A stretch of DNA of 46,849 nt, taken from the NCBI GenBank assembly GCA_947504605.1, contig CANNJE010000008.1:1-46849 (forward strand), written 5' to 3'. The notes under the pieces were generated by a model. It saw only the letters and a program-made list of their open reading frames with translations, was not told the origin of the DNA and did no database searches. Both the position numbers and the translations under genes were made by a program. This document shows positions 1 to 7,327 of this stretch, piece by piece. Source of the stretch: Chitinophagaceae bacterium (GTDB lineage: Bacteria > Bacteroidota > Bacteroidia > Chitinophagales > Chitinophagaceae). How positions within the stretch are numbered: the first letter of the stretch is position 1; each line of letters starts with the position of its first letter.

Positions 1-402
1 CACCCTTATACCGCAGAGGATGCTGAAAAGTTTATTTTAAGTCAAGCAGAACTATTTCCTACCCAAAATTTTGCCATCTTAAATGAACAGGAAATTGTGG
101 GCGGTATCGGTATTGTTTTACAGGAAGATATTTATAAAATGAATGTGGAACTGGGCTATTGGATTGCTGAACCCTTTTGGGGAATGGGGATTGCATCAAT
201 TGCAGTGGATTTAATGACAAAATATGTTTTTGAAACTTTTGCGATTAATAGAATCGTAGCAGAAGTATTTGAACATAATAAACCCAGTATGAGGGTTCTT
301 GAAAAAAATGGCTATTTTTTAGAAACGGTGAGGCGAAAAGGAATTTTAAAAAATGAGTTGTTAATGGATGATTTTGTTTGGGTAAAGCACAAGGTTTACT
401 AA
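1..402 (+). CDS. GNAT family N-acetyltransferase (5' end cut by window edge)
   Basis: The frame is open from base 1, so the N-terminus lies outside the window; 133 residues are visible. The fragment reads as the C-terminal two thirds of a RimJ/RimL-type (Acetyltransf_3) GNAT enzyme: a strand with VGGIGIV, then ELGYWIAEPFWGMGIAS, which is the family's acetyl-CoA pyrophosphate-binding turn (W-G-x-G-I-A-x), then the NRIVAEVFEHNKPSMRVLEK segment, where the N-x-x-S-x-x-x-L-E-K-N-G-Y/F pattern is diagnostic. Such enzymes transfer acetyl from acetyl-CoA to an N-terminal or small-molecule amine; the substrate cannot be read from the sequence. It is followed by a 189 bp gap and does not obviously belong to the operon at 592. 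Confidence 0.85.
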   Translation, partial: HPYTAEDAEKFILSQAELFPTQNFAILNEQEIVGGIGIVLQEDIYKMNVELGYWIAEPFWGMGIASIAVDLMTKYVFETFAINRIVAEVFEHNKPSMRVLEKNGYFLETVRRKGILKNELLMDDFVWVKHKVY

Positions 403-591
403 TGTTTGATAAACATCTCAGTTTTAAAAAAAATGAGACTACTTCAAGAAAACATTCTGATACAATTGAACTGTTTTTAATATAGCAATTATTTTTTTTT
501 AGCCGAAGGATTGTTAAGATAATATTCATCTAAAATAATAATTGATTACCCTGATTGCGACTAAAATCTCTGAAAAACAAACAATTTTAAT
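403..591. other. Intergenic region upstream of the PqqD/ATP-grasp operon
   Basis: This 189 bp gap must hold the promoter of the six-gene operon that follows, unless that operon is read through from the GNAT gene. I see no good TTG-N19-TAnnTTTG match. A weak inverted repeat (TCTCA near 416 and TGAGA near 434) around an A-rich loop could be a poor terminator for the GNAT gene. Nothing else stands out. Confidence 0.3.
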
Positions 592-831
592 ATGATTAAG
601 AAGAACATTGCCACAAACGAATTTGGATTTGTTTTTAATCCTGCCACAGGAGATTCCTATAGCAGCAATCCCATCGCTGCTGAAATTATTCAATTAATGA
701 AAGATGGTCATTCCTTAAATGAAATAAAAAAAACATTACTCGACAAATACGAGGTAGATAAAATGACCATTGAAAAAGATGTGGATGAATTTATGGGGGC
801 TTTAAAAGAAAATAATTTATTGAATAATTAA
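592..831 (+). CDS. PqqD-family small protein (RRE-like fold)
   Basis: This 79-residue protein matches the PqqD pattern: an N-terminal beta segment (FGFVFNPATGDSYSSNPIAAEI) leading into a winged-helix part with HSLNEIKKTLLDKYEVD and a last helix (IEKDVDEFMGALKENNLL). The PqqD fold is the RiPP recognition element that presents a peptide to a modifying enzyme, and free-standing PqqD-like proteins also occur with ATP-grasp enzymes. It is the first gene of the operon, 17 bp before the ATP-grasp gene. No precursor peptide is obvious next to it, so its partner may be a protein segment in the same operon; the decarboxylase N-terminus at 1938 is a candidate. The family call is strong; the role as a docking protein is inferred. 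Confidence 0.75.
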   Translation: MIKKNIATNEFGFVFNPATGDSYSSNPIAAEIIQLMKDGHSLNEIKKTLLDKYEVDKMTIEKDVDEFMGALKENNLLNN

Positions 832-848
832 AGTATCAATTTTTTTCT

Positions 849-1901
849 ATGAGTGAAAATTCAAAACCAATTGTTATTGCTGTTACAGGCCTTAATGCGA
901 TAGACAGCCCAGGACCTGGCGTAGCTGTTATTAGGGCAATTCGTGATGGTTTAAACAGGCCAGTTCGTATCATTGGGTTGGCTTATGAAAATCTGGAGCC
1001 AGGTATTTATATGGATGCTGTGTGTGATAAAACCTATCAGATATCATATCCAGCTGCAGGTGCAGAAGTATTGTATAATGCGCTTAAGTACATTCATGAT
1101 AAAGAAGGAATAGATGTAATCATTCCAAATTTTGATGCAGAGTTATATAATTTTATAACCATTGCTCCCAGGCTAAAATTATTGGGCATTCATTCTTTCT
1201 TACCCAGTTTTGAAATGTTTGATGCAAGAGATAAATTAAACTTGTATGCATTTGGTCAAAAACATGATTTAAAAGTGCCAAAGGATAAAGTTATTTATTC
1301 TGTAAATGATTTGTATCTCATAGGAGAAGAGTTTGGATATCCGCTGGTAGTAAAAGGAAAGTATTATGATGCCGTTGTGGCTCATACATTGGAGCAGGCT
1401 CAAAAAGCTTTTTATAAAATAAGTGCCAAGTGGGGATTTCCTATTATTGTACAGCAATTTATCAATGGTACGGAAGTAAATATTGCAGCATTGGGAGATG
1501 GTGAGGGTAATGCTATCAGTATCATTCCAATGAAAAAAATGTACATCACAGATAAAGGAAAAGCATGGGCTGGCATCACTTTAGAAGATGAAGCATTAAT
1601 TGAGCTTGCAAGAAAATTTGTTTCAGTAACCAAATGGAGGGGAGGTTTTGAAATTGAGATTATGAAAACAGCTCAGGATGAATTGTATATCATGGAGATT
1701 AATCCAAGGTTTCCTGCATGGATTTATTTGTCAGCAGGTGCCGGACAAAATCAGCCAGCGGCTTTGGTAAAAATGGCTTTGGGCGAAAAAGTGGTTCCAT
1801 TTACAACCTATGATGTAGGTAAATTATTTATCCGCTATAGTTGGGATCATATTGTGGATGTTTCCAAATTCCAGCAGTTCACTGCATTTGGGAATTTATA
1901 A
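849..1901 (+). CDS. ATP-grasp domain carboxylate-amine/thiol ligase
   Basis: A 350-residue soluble protein. Residues 1-110 form a Rossmann-like pre-ATP-grasp domain (IAVTGLNAIDSPGPGVAVIRA, then DVIIPNFDAELY). The ATP-grasp fold spans about 115-310: YPLVVKGKYYDA carries the ATP-binding lysine, IIVQQFINGTEVNIA is the hinge/adenine strand, and IMEINPRFPAW (E283, N285, R287) is the metal-binding strand typical of the CarB/PylC-like group. These enzymes activate a carboxylate as acyl phosphate and join it to an amine or other nucleophile. It sits between the PqqD-like gene and a PLP decarboxylase with short gaps of 17 and 36 bp, so it probably acts in one pathway with them. The substrate is not predictable from sequence. 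Confidence 0.85.
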   Translation: MSENSKPIVIAVTGLNAIDSPGPGVAVIRAIRDGLNRPVRIIGLAYENLEPGIYMDAVCDKTYQISYPAAGAEVLYNALKYIHDKEGIDVIIPNFDAELYNFITIAPRLKLLGIHSFLPSFEMFDARDKLNLYAFGQKHDLKVPKDKVIYSVNDLYLIGEEFGYPLVVKGKYYDAVVAHTLEQAQKAFYKISAKWGFPIIVQQFINGTEVNIAALGDGEGNAISIIPMKKMYITDKGKAWAGITLEDEALIELARKFVSVTKWRGGFEIEIMKTAQDELYIMEINPRFPAWIYLSAGAGQNQPAALVKMALGEKVVPFTTYDVGKLFIRYSWDHIVDVSKFQQFTAFGNL

Positions 1902-1937
1902 GCGGGAAATGAAGGTTTAAAAATTAAATTAAAAAAA

Positions 1938-3281
1938 ATGACAAAATTAAAATACGAACGGCCGGTTATAAAAAAAATGAATGCGGGGATGATGAATAAG
2001 TATGGAGCTCAACCTGAAAATACGCCTGTTACTCATATTGATGGCGTTTCGGTAAAATCGCTTATTCAACAATACGGAAGTCCTGTATTTGTTTTGAGTG
2101 AACAAAAGATGCGGCAAAATTATAAATCAGCTGTAAGGGCTTTTAATAGCCGATATCCAAAAGTACAGTTTGCTTGGAGTTACAAAACGCATTACAACAA
2201 TGCTGTTTGTAATGTTTTTCATCAGGAAGGAAGTTGGGCAGAAGTAGTTAGTGGATTTGAATATAAAAAAGCATTGGGCAATGGCATACCGGGGCCAAAT
2301 ATTATTTTTAACGGGCCTGATAAACATGTGCACGAAATAACACTTGCTATAGAAAATGATTCCTTGATTCATATCGATCATTTTGAAGAGTTGTATCTGC
2401 TGATTGATTTGTGTGCTCAGCTGGATAAAAAAGCTCGTGTGGCCATTCGGGTAAATATGGATACCGGAATTTATCCAATGTGGGATCGGTTTGGATTTAA
2501 TTATGAAAATGGCCAAGCTTGGCAAGCACTCAACAAAATAGTAGAGTCCGGCAAATTAAATTTGGTAGGACTTCACACACATATTGGTACTTATATGCTA
2601 AGCACTGCAGCGTATGGTATCGCTGCTTCCAAATTATGTGACCTCGCTGTAAATTGTAAAAGTCAGTTACATACTACCATTAAATACCTCGATTTAGGAG
2701 GAGGTTTTCCAAGTGCCAATACATTAAAAGGAGCTATCGGTCAGGTGCCAACACCCTCTGTAGATGAATTTGCAGAAGCTATCACGTCCACTATTTTGAA
2801 TTACGGATTTAAGTCGGAAGAATTGCCGTTACTTATTTTGGAGAGTGGCCGTATTATGATTGATGATGCCGGTTATTTATTAGGATCTGTTTTGGCTAAC
2901 AAAAAATTAAGTGACGGGCGGAAAGCAACCATTATGGATTTTGGCGTAAATATTATGTTCACATCATTTTGGTTTGATCACAAAATAAGTCCTGCACAGG
3001 AAGTGAGCCAGTTTAGCGAGGACACGGTTATGTATGGACCCTTGTGTATGAATATTGATGTAGTAAGAGAAACTGTTAATCTTCCATTATTAAACAGGGG
3101 TGATCATGTTGTCGTACACAAAGTGGGTGCTTATAATATGACGCAATGGATGCAATTTATTGCTATGCGGCCTAATATTGTTTTGATTGATACAAATGAT
3201 CAAACACATGTTATTAGGAAAGCAGAAACATTGGATTATATGGAACAACTGGAAGTAATGCCAGATCATTTAAAAAAATAG
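1938..3281 (+). CDS. Fold-type III PLP-dependent decarboxylase (DAP/Orn/Arg decarboxylase-like)
   Basis: This 447-residue protein has the alanine-racemase/DapDC architecture. K83 in AWSYKTHYN is the PLP Schiff-base lysine, HTHIGT is the HIGS-like phosphate-binding loop, LDLGGGFP is the glycine loop, ESGR corresponds to the EPGR motif, and GPLCMNID carries the catalytic cysteine (C370) from the second subunit; GAYN near the end is also typical. Relatives decarboxylate meso-diaminopimelate, ornithine, arginine, lysine or carboxynorspermidine. It is unlikely to be housekeeping LysA, because it is embedded with PqqD-like and ATP-grasp genes and its loops diverge (ESGR, HIGT). It has an extra N-terminal tail of about 30 residues containing YERPVIKKMNAGMMNKYG, resembling RiPP leader sequences. 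Substrate unknown. Confidence 0.85.
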   Translation: MTKLKYERPVIKKMNAGMMNKYGAQPENTPVTHIDGVSVKSLIQQYGSPVFVLSEQKMRQNYKSAVRAFNSRYPKVQFAWSYKTHYNNAVCNVFHQEGSWAEVVSGFEYKKALGNGIPGPNIIFNGPDKHVHEITLAIENDSLIHIDHFEELYLLIDLCAQLDKKARVAIRVNMDTGIYPMWDRFGFNYENGQAWQALNKIVESGKLNLVGLHTHIGTYMLSTAAYGIAASKLCDLAVNCKSQLHTTIKYLDLGGGFPSANTLKGAIGQVPTPSVDEFAEAITSTILNYGFKSEELPLLILESGRIMIDDAGYLLGSVLANKKLSDGRKATIMDFGVNIMFTSFWFDHKISPAQEVSQFSEDTVMYGPLCMNIDVVRETVNLPLLNRGDHVVVHKVGAYNMTQWMQFIAMRPNIVLIDTNDQTHVIRKAETLDYMEQLEVMPDHLKK

Positions 3282-3331
3282 AACAAGCAATCAAAAAGAT
3301 CCTTCAGAAAATATCGCCATTTATAAATGCG

Positions 3332-5482
3332 ATGCTTAACAGCTATGCAGTGTTGTTCTTTTCGAACAATAAGCTGTTTGCTTTGCTATTGCTGATCGTA
3401 TCATTTTTTAATCCTTATGCCGGTCTTGCAGGATTGGTTGCAGTGTTGTTTGCAATTCTATTTTCTTATTCTGCAGGCCTTAATAAATCATCCCTGATAA
3501 AAGGTACCTATAGTTACAATGCTTTAATCATAGGTATTGGTATGGGTTCTGTGTATCATTTTAATGTAGCTTTTTGGTTATTGCTTTTGGTTGTTGTGAT
3601 TCTCTCTGTAGTGCTGTCACTTATATTTCAAAATCAGTTGGGGAAATATGGACTACCTTTTTTAACGCTTCCTTTTGTTCTTTGTTTTTGGATTGTTTTA
3701 CTAGTAACTAAAGACTTTGCCGCAATAAATATTTCATTCAGAAATATTTATTGGTTAAATGATGCGTATGCGATCGGGGATGAACATCTGGTGAACTTTG
3801 TGATGTTTATGGAAAAACTGGAAATGCCGCTATTGGTTTCTACTTTTTTTAGGGCATTAAGTTCGTTGTATTTTCAAAATAATATATTGGCAGGATTTAT
3901 AATAGCAGCGGGGATTTTAATTCACAGTCGCATCATATTTTCATTAATTATTGTTGGGTTTTTATCGGCTTATTTTTTTAATAATATCGTTATGGCCCAT
4001 CCTGACGGGATGAATTATTATTTGATGGGAGGGAATTTTATTTTGGTGAGTGTGGCTGTCGGTGGATTTTTTACGGTGCCATCTGTTCATTCTTATGTAT
4101 GGGCTATAATAAGTGTGCCAATTACTTTTTTGTTTGTAATGGCATTGGGAAGAATTTCAGGGCAGTGGAATTTGCCAGTTTATTCAATGCCTTTTTGTAT
4201 GACTGTTTTGAGTTTGTTGTATTTCTTTTCATTAAAAACTCAAAAGGGCAGAATCGTATTAACGCCATTGCAGTTGTATTCTCCAGAAAAAAATCTTTAC
4301 AACTATTTAAACAATAAAGAAAGGTTGTTGAATGCTAACAGCATTAGGCTGCAACTACCTTTCATTGGTAACTGGATTGTTTCACAGGGGTATGATGGAG
4401 ATATTACCCATAAAGGCGACTGGGGCAAAGCGTTGGATTTTATTATTGTTGATAATGAATTAAAATCATTTGATAAATATCCCCTTCATCCTGAAAATTT
4501 TTATTGTTATGGCAAGCCTGTATTAGCTCCTGCAGATGGTCTTGTACAACTTATTGATGATGGAATAGACGATAACGAAATTGGAAAAATAAATCAACAA
4601 CAAAACTGGGGAAATACAATTGTGATAAAACATGCGGATAACTTATTTACTAAACTAAGTCATCTGAAAAAGTTTTCTTTTAAGGTGAAGGAGGGCGATT
4701 ATGTTAGACAGGGGGATATAGTAGCCAGTTGTGGAAATTCGGGCCGCTCCCCTGAGCCACATTTACATTTTCAGGTGCAAACTACACCTCATGTTGGCAG
4801 TAAAACTTTCGCATTTCCCTTTGCACATTATGCCTTGAATAAAGTTGGCAAATTGAGTGTCAAAGAGTTTTCTGTTCCGCAAGAAACAGAAATAGTTTAT
4901 AATACAACATCCAATGATTCGCTACAGCAGGCATTTGAATTTTTACCTGGGTATAATCTTTTGGTAAATGCCCAAGGAATGGAAGAAGGGAAATGGGAAG
5001 TATTTACGGATGCTTACAACCAGTCCTATATCTATTGCCATCACTCAAAATCGTTTGCTTATTTTAAGCGGAATGAAAAGCTGTTTTATTTTACTTCTTT
5101 TGACGGCGACAGAAACAGTTTACTATATTATTTCTATCTGGCTTGTTATAAAATCTATTTGTCAACAGATCCTTTCGTAACTGCTACCGATAAATTTCCA
5201 CTTCAGCTTGCAAAAAATACCCTGCTAAAATGGCTGCAGGATTTTGTTTCGCCATTTTTTATTTTTAGCAGGTTACATTATGAGTCTCTAAATGTAGCTA
5301 CGTCTACCGATTTTTTGGATTCAACATTTAGTATACAAAGCAAACAAGTTTTACAATTTCTCTCCGTAAAAAAAGTTACTTATCAGTTTGAAATTATTAT
5401 AAAAGATAATAAAATTTCCACTTTTTCATTTCAAAGAAATGGAAAAAAAATAAATGCAGTATGTACAGCAAAAGAATATTAA
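3332..5482 (+). CDS. Urea-transporter-family channel fused to an M23 metallopeptidase domain
   Basis: 716 residues. About 1-320 are hydrophobic with many membrane segments and resemble the urea transporter (UT) family: LNSYAVLFFSNNKLFALLLL and the repeat-like GTYSYNALIIGIGMG. About 340-500 is an M23/LytM peptidase fold: THKGDWGKALDF (first zinc-ligand region), PVLAPADGLVQ, LSHL, VRQGDIVASCGNSG and PHLHFQV with H477 and H479. Residues about 500-716 are a further domain I do not recognise. The peptidase would sit on one side of the inner membrane, presumably periplasmic. The frame stays open upstream of the ATG at 3332 and encodes KKILQKISPFINAM, which looks like a UT N-terminus, but no ATG, GTG or TTG was found there, so the true start is uncertain. 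It overlaps the next gene by 22 bp. Confidence 0.8.
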   Translation: MLNSYAVLFFSNNKLFALLLLIVSFFNPYAGLAGLVAVLFAILFSYSAGLNKSSLIKGTYSYNALIIGIGMGSVYHFNVAFWLLLLVVVILSVVLSLIFQNQLGKYGLPFLTLPFVLCFWIVLLVTKDFAAINISFRNIYWLNDAYAIGDEHLVNFVMFMEKLEMPLLVSTFFRALSSLYFQNNILAGFIIAAGILIHSRIIFSLIIVGFLSAYFFNNIVMAHPDGMNYYLMGGNFILVSVAVGGFFTVPSVHSYVWAIISVPITFLFVMALGRISGQWNLPVYSMPFCMTVLSLLYFFSLKTQKGRIVLTPLQLYSPEKNLYNYLNNKERLLNANSIRLQLPFIGNWIVSQGYDGDITHKGDWGKALDFIIVDNELKSFDKYPLHPENFYCYGKPVLAPADGLVQLIDDGIDDNEIGKINQQQNWGNTIVIKHADNLFTKLSHLKKFSFKVKEGDYVRQGDIVASCGNSGRSPEPHLHFQVQTTPHVGSKTFAFPFAHYALNKVGKLSVKEFSVPQETEIVYNTTSNDSLQQAFEFLPGYNLLVNAQGMEEGKWEVFTDAYNQSYIYCHHSKSFAYFKRNEKLFYFTSFDGDRNSLLYYFYLACYKIYLSTDPFVTATDKFPLQLAKNTLLKWLQDFVSPFFIFSRLHYESLNVATSTDFLDSTFSIQSKQVLQFLSVKKVTYQFEIIIKDNKISTFSFQRNGKKINAVCTAKEY

Positions 5483-6615
5483 TTTCTCTAATTTGCGCTT
5501 TCCTTTTTTTTAAAGGAATTGCTCAAACAGATGATAAACCTGCAACAATTGAAGCGCATTCGCTTGGTTTATTTAATTCCGCTCAATGGAAAGCTTTGTT
5601 GATTTATGGAAAAGAAAAAATTGCTGCTGGCAATGATGATGGATTGTTGAGAATGCGGGTTGGATATGCTGCTTTTATGCTTGGAAATTATAGTCAGAGT
5701 TTAATTCAATATAAAAGAGTATTTGATGAAGATCCTGAAAATAATGTGGCTTTGTATTATGTTTACCTAAACAATCTTTATTTAAACAATCTTACTGCTG
5801 CAAAATACTATGCACAAAAATTGCCGGAGGAAATGAAAGTATCTGAAAAGATAAAAGGTACAAAATTGTCGGGTATTCAATTTGAGTTTAGTAATAAAAT
5901 GCCGGATGATACTGCAAGAAGAAATGCTCAATATGTAAGAGCCGGCATCAATGTAGATTTGGGTTATCGTTTTCAGTTGCAGCAAAGCCTTGCTTATTAT
6001 ACTTTGCTGGTTAACACAACCGCAGGTAATAAAGTTGTTTATCAACGCCTTCAACAACCAGAGTATTATGCAAAATTAGTTTACGCAGCTACTGATCGGC
6101 TTTCGTTAATTGGTGCATATCATTTTATAAGAGACCAGTTTCCCGACAGGGCATTTTACAATAATATTGTGTTGGGTGGGATTAAATATACCAGTCCTTA
6201 CTTTAGTGTTCAGGCTAATGGAAGTTTTACAAAATTTATTTCTAATTATTCACAAATTGATGGAATTGTAACTGTTTATCCTTTGGGTAATTTGAATTTG
6301 TACAGCATCAGCAGGGGTAGTTTTGGTACCCAGACCAATTTTGCACAGGTGTTGGGGGCTAAGGTTGTTAAGGGGCTTTGGCTGGAAGGCAATATGACAG
6401 TTGGAGAAGCTACTTATCTTTTTGAGAATGATGCTTTGTATGTAAAAAATGATTCTGACCCTTTGTTGTTTAGATGCGGAGGAAGTATGTATTCAATGCT
6501 AAGTAAAAAATTGCTTTTATCACTTAATTATACCTTTGAGCAGAAGCGGAAATATTTGACTACTAATAATTTTTATCAACATTCAATAAACGGAGGTTTA
6601 TCATGGAAATTCTAA
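5461..6615 (+). CDS. YaiO-like outer-membrane beta-barrel protein with N-terminal TPR-like repeats
   Basis: 384 residues starting with a signal peptide (YSKRILISLICAFLFFKGIA, cleavage near AQ). Residues about 30-130 hold helical TPR-like units (DDGLLRMRVGYAAFMLGNY, YSQSLIQYKRVFDEDPENN). From about 145 to the end the sequence alternates in the manner of a beta-barrel (GYRFQLQQSLAYYTLL, NNIVLGGIKYTSPYFSVQ) and finishes with an aromatic (SWKF), as barrel proteins do for BAM insertion. This layout is that of YaiO-family proteins. The start codon lies inside the last codons of the transporter/peptidase gene, indicating translational coupling, and the gene overlaps the following TPR gene by 13 bp. 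The role may be outer-membrane passage or anchoring for the operon's product; that is inference. Confidence 0.7.
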   Translation: MYSKRILISLICAFLFFKGIAQTDDKPATIEAHSLGLFNSAQWKALLIYGKEKIAAGNDDGLLRMRVGYAAFMLGNYSQSLIQYKRVFDEDPENNVALYYVYLNNLYLNNLTAAKYYAQKLPEEMKVSEKIKGTKLSGIQFEFSNKMPDDTARRNAQYVRAGINVDLGYRFQLQQSLAYYTLLVNTTAGNKVVYQRLQQPEYYAKLVYAATDRLSLIGAYHFIRDQFPDRAFYNNIVLGGIKYTSPYFSVQANGSFTKFISNYSQIDGIVTVYPLGNLNLYSISRGSFGTQTNFAQVLGAKVVKGLWLEGNMTVGEATYLFENDALYVKNDSDPLLFRCGGSMYSMLSKKLLLSLNYTFEQKRKYLTTNNFYQHSINGGLSWKF

Positions 6616-7229
6616 AAAAATCAATCATTGCTTTAGGTGCAATTGTATTGTTAACGATTAATGTAAAAGCGCAAACTGCAGAAGAATCGCAGAAAGCTTT
6701 TAAAGCCAGTTATACTAATGAGTATAAAGCAAATTATACAAATGCTATTGCAGATTTGCAAAAAGTGTACAAGGCAGATAATTATGAAACCAATTTGCGA
6801 ATGGGCTGGCTACACTACATGGCTAAACAATATGCCAAGTCGATGGAGTATTATCAAAAAGCAATTGATTCAAAAAAATACAGTGTAGAAGCAAGATTTG
6901 GTTTTGTTAAACCAGCCAATGAATCAAAAGCCTATGATAAAGCATATGAAAAATACGAAGAAATTTTAAAGATTGACCCTTATAACAGCTCTGCCAATTA
7001 TTGGGTAGGCGTTACTTATTATACTGCCAAAAAGTATGATATTGCTGCAAAATATTTTGAACTGGTCGTAAATATGTATCCGTTTGATTATGATGCCAAC
7101 CATATGCTGGGCTGGACTTATTTAAGCCTTGGAAGAAAAGCTGAAGCTAAAATGTTGTTTAACCAGGCATTGTGCAACAGGCCAGGAGATGTTTCTGCCA
7201 CGGATGGATTAAGCAAGAGTAAATTATAA
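6603..7229 (+). CDS. Secreted TPR-repeat protein
   Basis: 208 residues with a signal peptide (MEILKKSIIALGAIVLLTIN, cleavage near KAQ). The rest is about four tetratricopeptide-like units, for example TNLRMGWLHYMAKQYAKSME, ANYWVGVTYYTAKKYDIAAK and ANHMLGWTYLSLGRKAEAKM, with the typical W/G/Y/A pattern. It probably acts in the periplasm as a protein scaffold. The gene starts inside the end of the barrel gene (13 bp overlap) and is the last of the operon; a strong hairpin terminator follows 44 bp later. It resembles the TPR half of the preceding barrel protein, so the pair could be partners. No enzymatic function is visible. Confidence 0.8.
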   Translation: MEILKKSIIALGAIVLLTINVKAQTAEESQKAFKASYTNEYKANYTNAIADLQKVYKADNYETNLRMGWLHYMAKQYAKSMEYYQKAIDSKKYSVEARFGFVKPANESKAYDKAYEKYEEILKIDPYNSSANYWVGVTYYTAKKYDIAAKYFELVVNMYPFDYDANHMLGWTYLSLGRKAEAKMLFNQALCNRPGDVSATDGLSKSKL

Positions 7230-7272
7230 AAAATTATTTTCTAGAATAGAGAATGAATATCAATGTATTTAC

Positions 7273-7306
7273 AAAAGCCGTTTCAGATTATTCTGAAACG
7301 GCTTTG
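7273..7306. terminator. Bidirectional rho-independent terminator
   Basis: A perfect inverted repeat: AAAGCCGTTTCAG at 7274-7286 and CTGAAACGGCTTT at 7293-7305 with a short AT loop. It lies between the converging TPR gene and kelch gene and can serve both strands. Confidence 0.9.
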
Positions 7307-7327
7307 TATTTAAAAATGGACTCTTGT

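Noticed and set aside
1938-3281. Call of housekeeping diaminopimelate decarboxylase LysA
   Set aside because: Fold and motifs agree, but the context, the extra N-terminal tail and the altered ESGR and HIGT motifs argue for a specialised paralogue.
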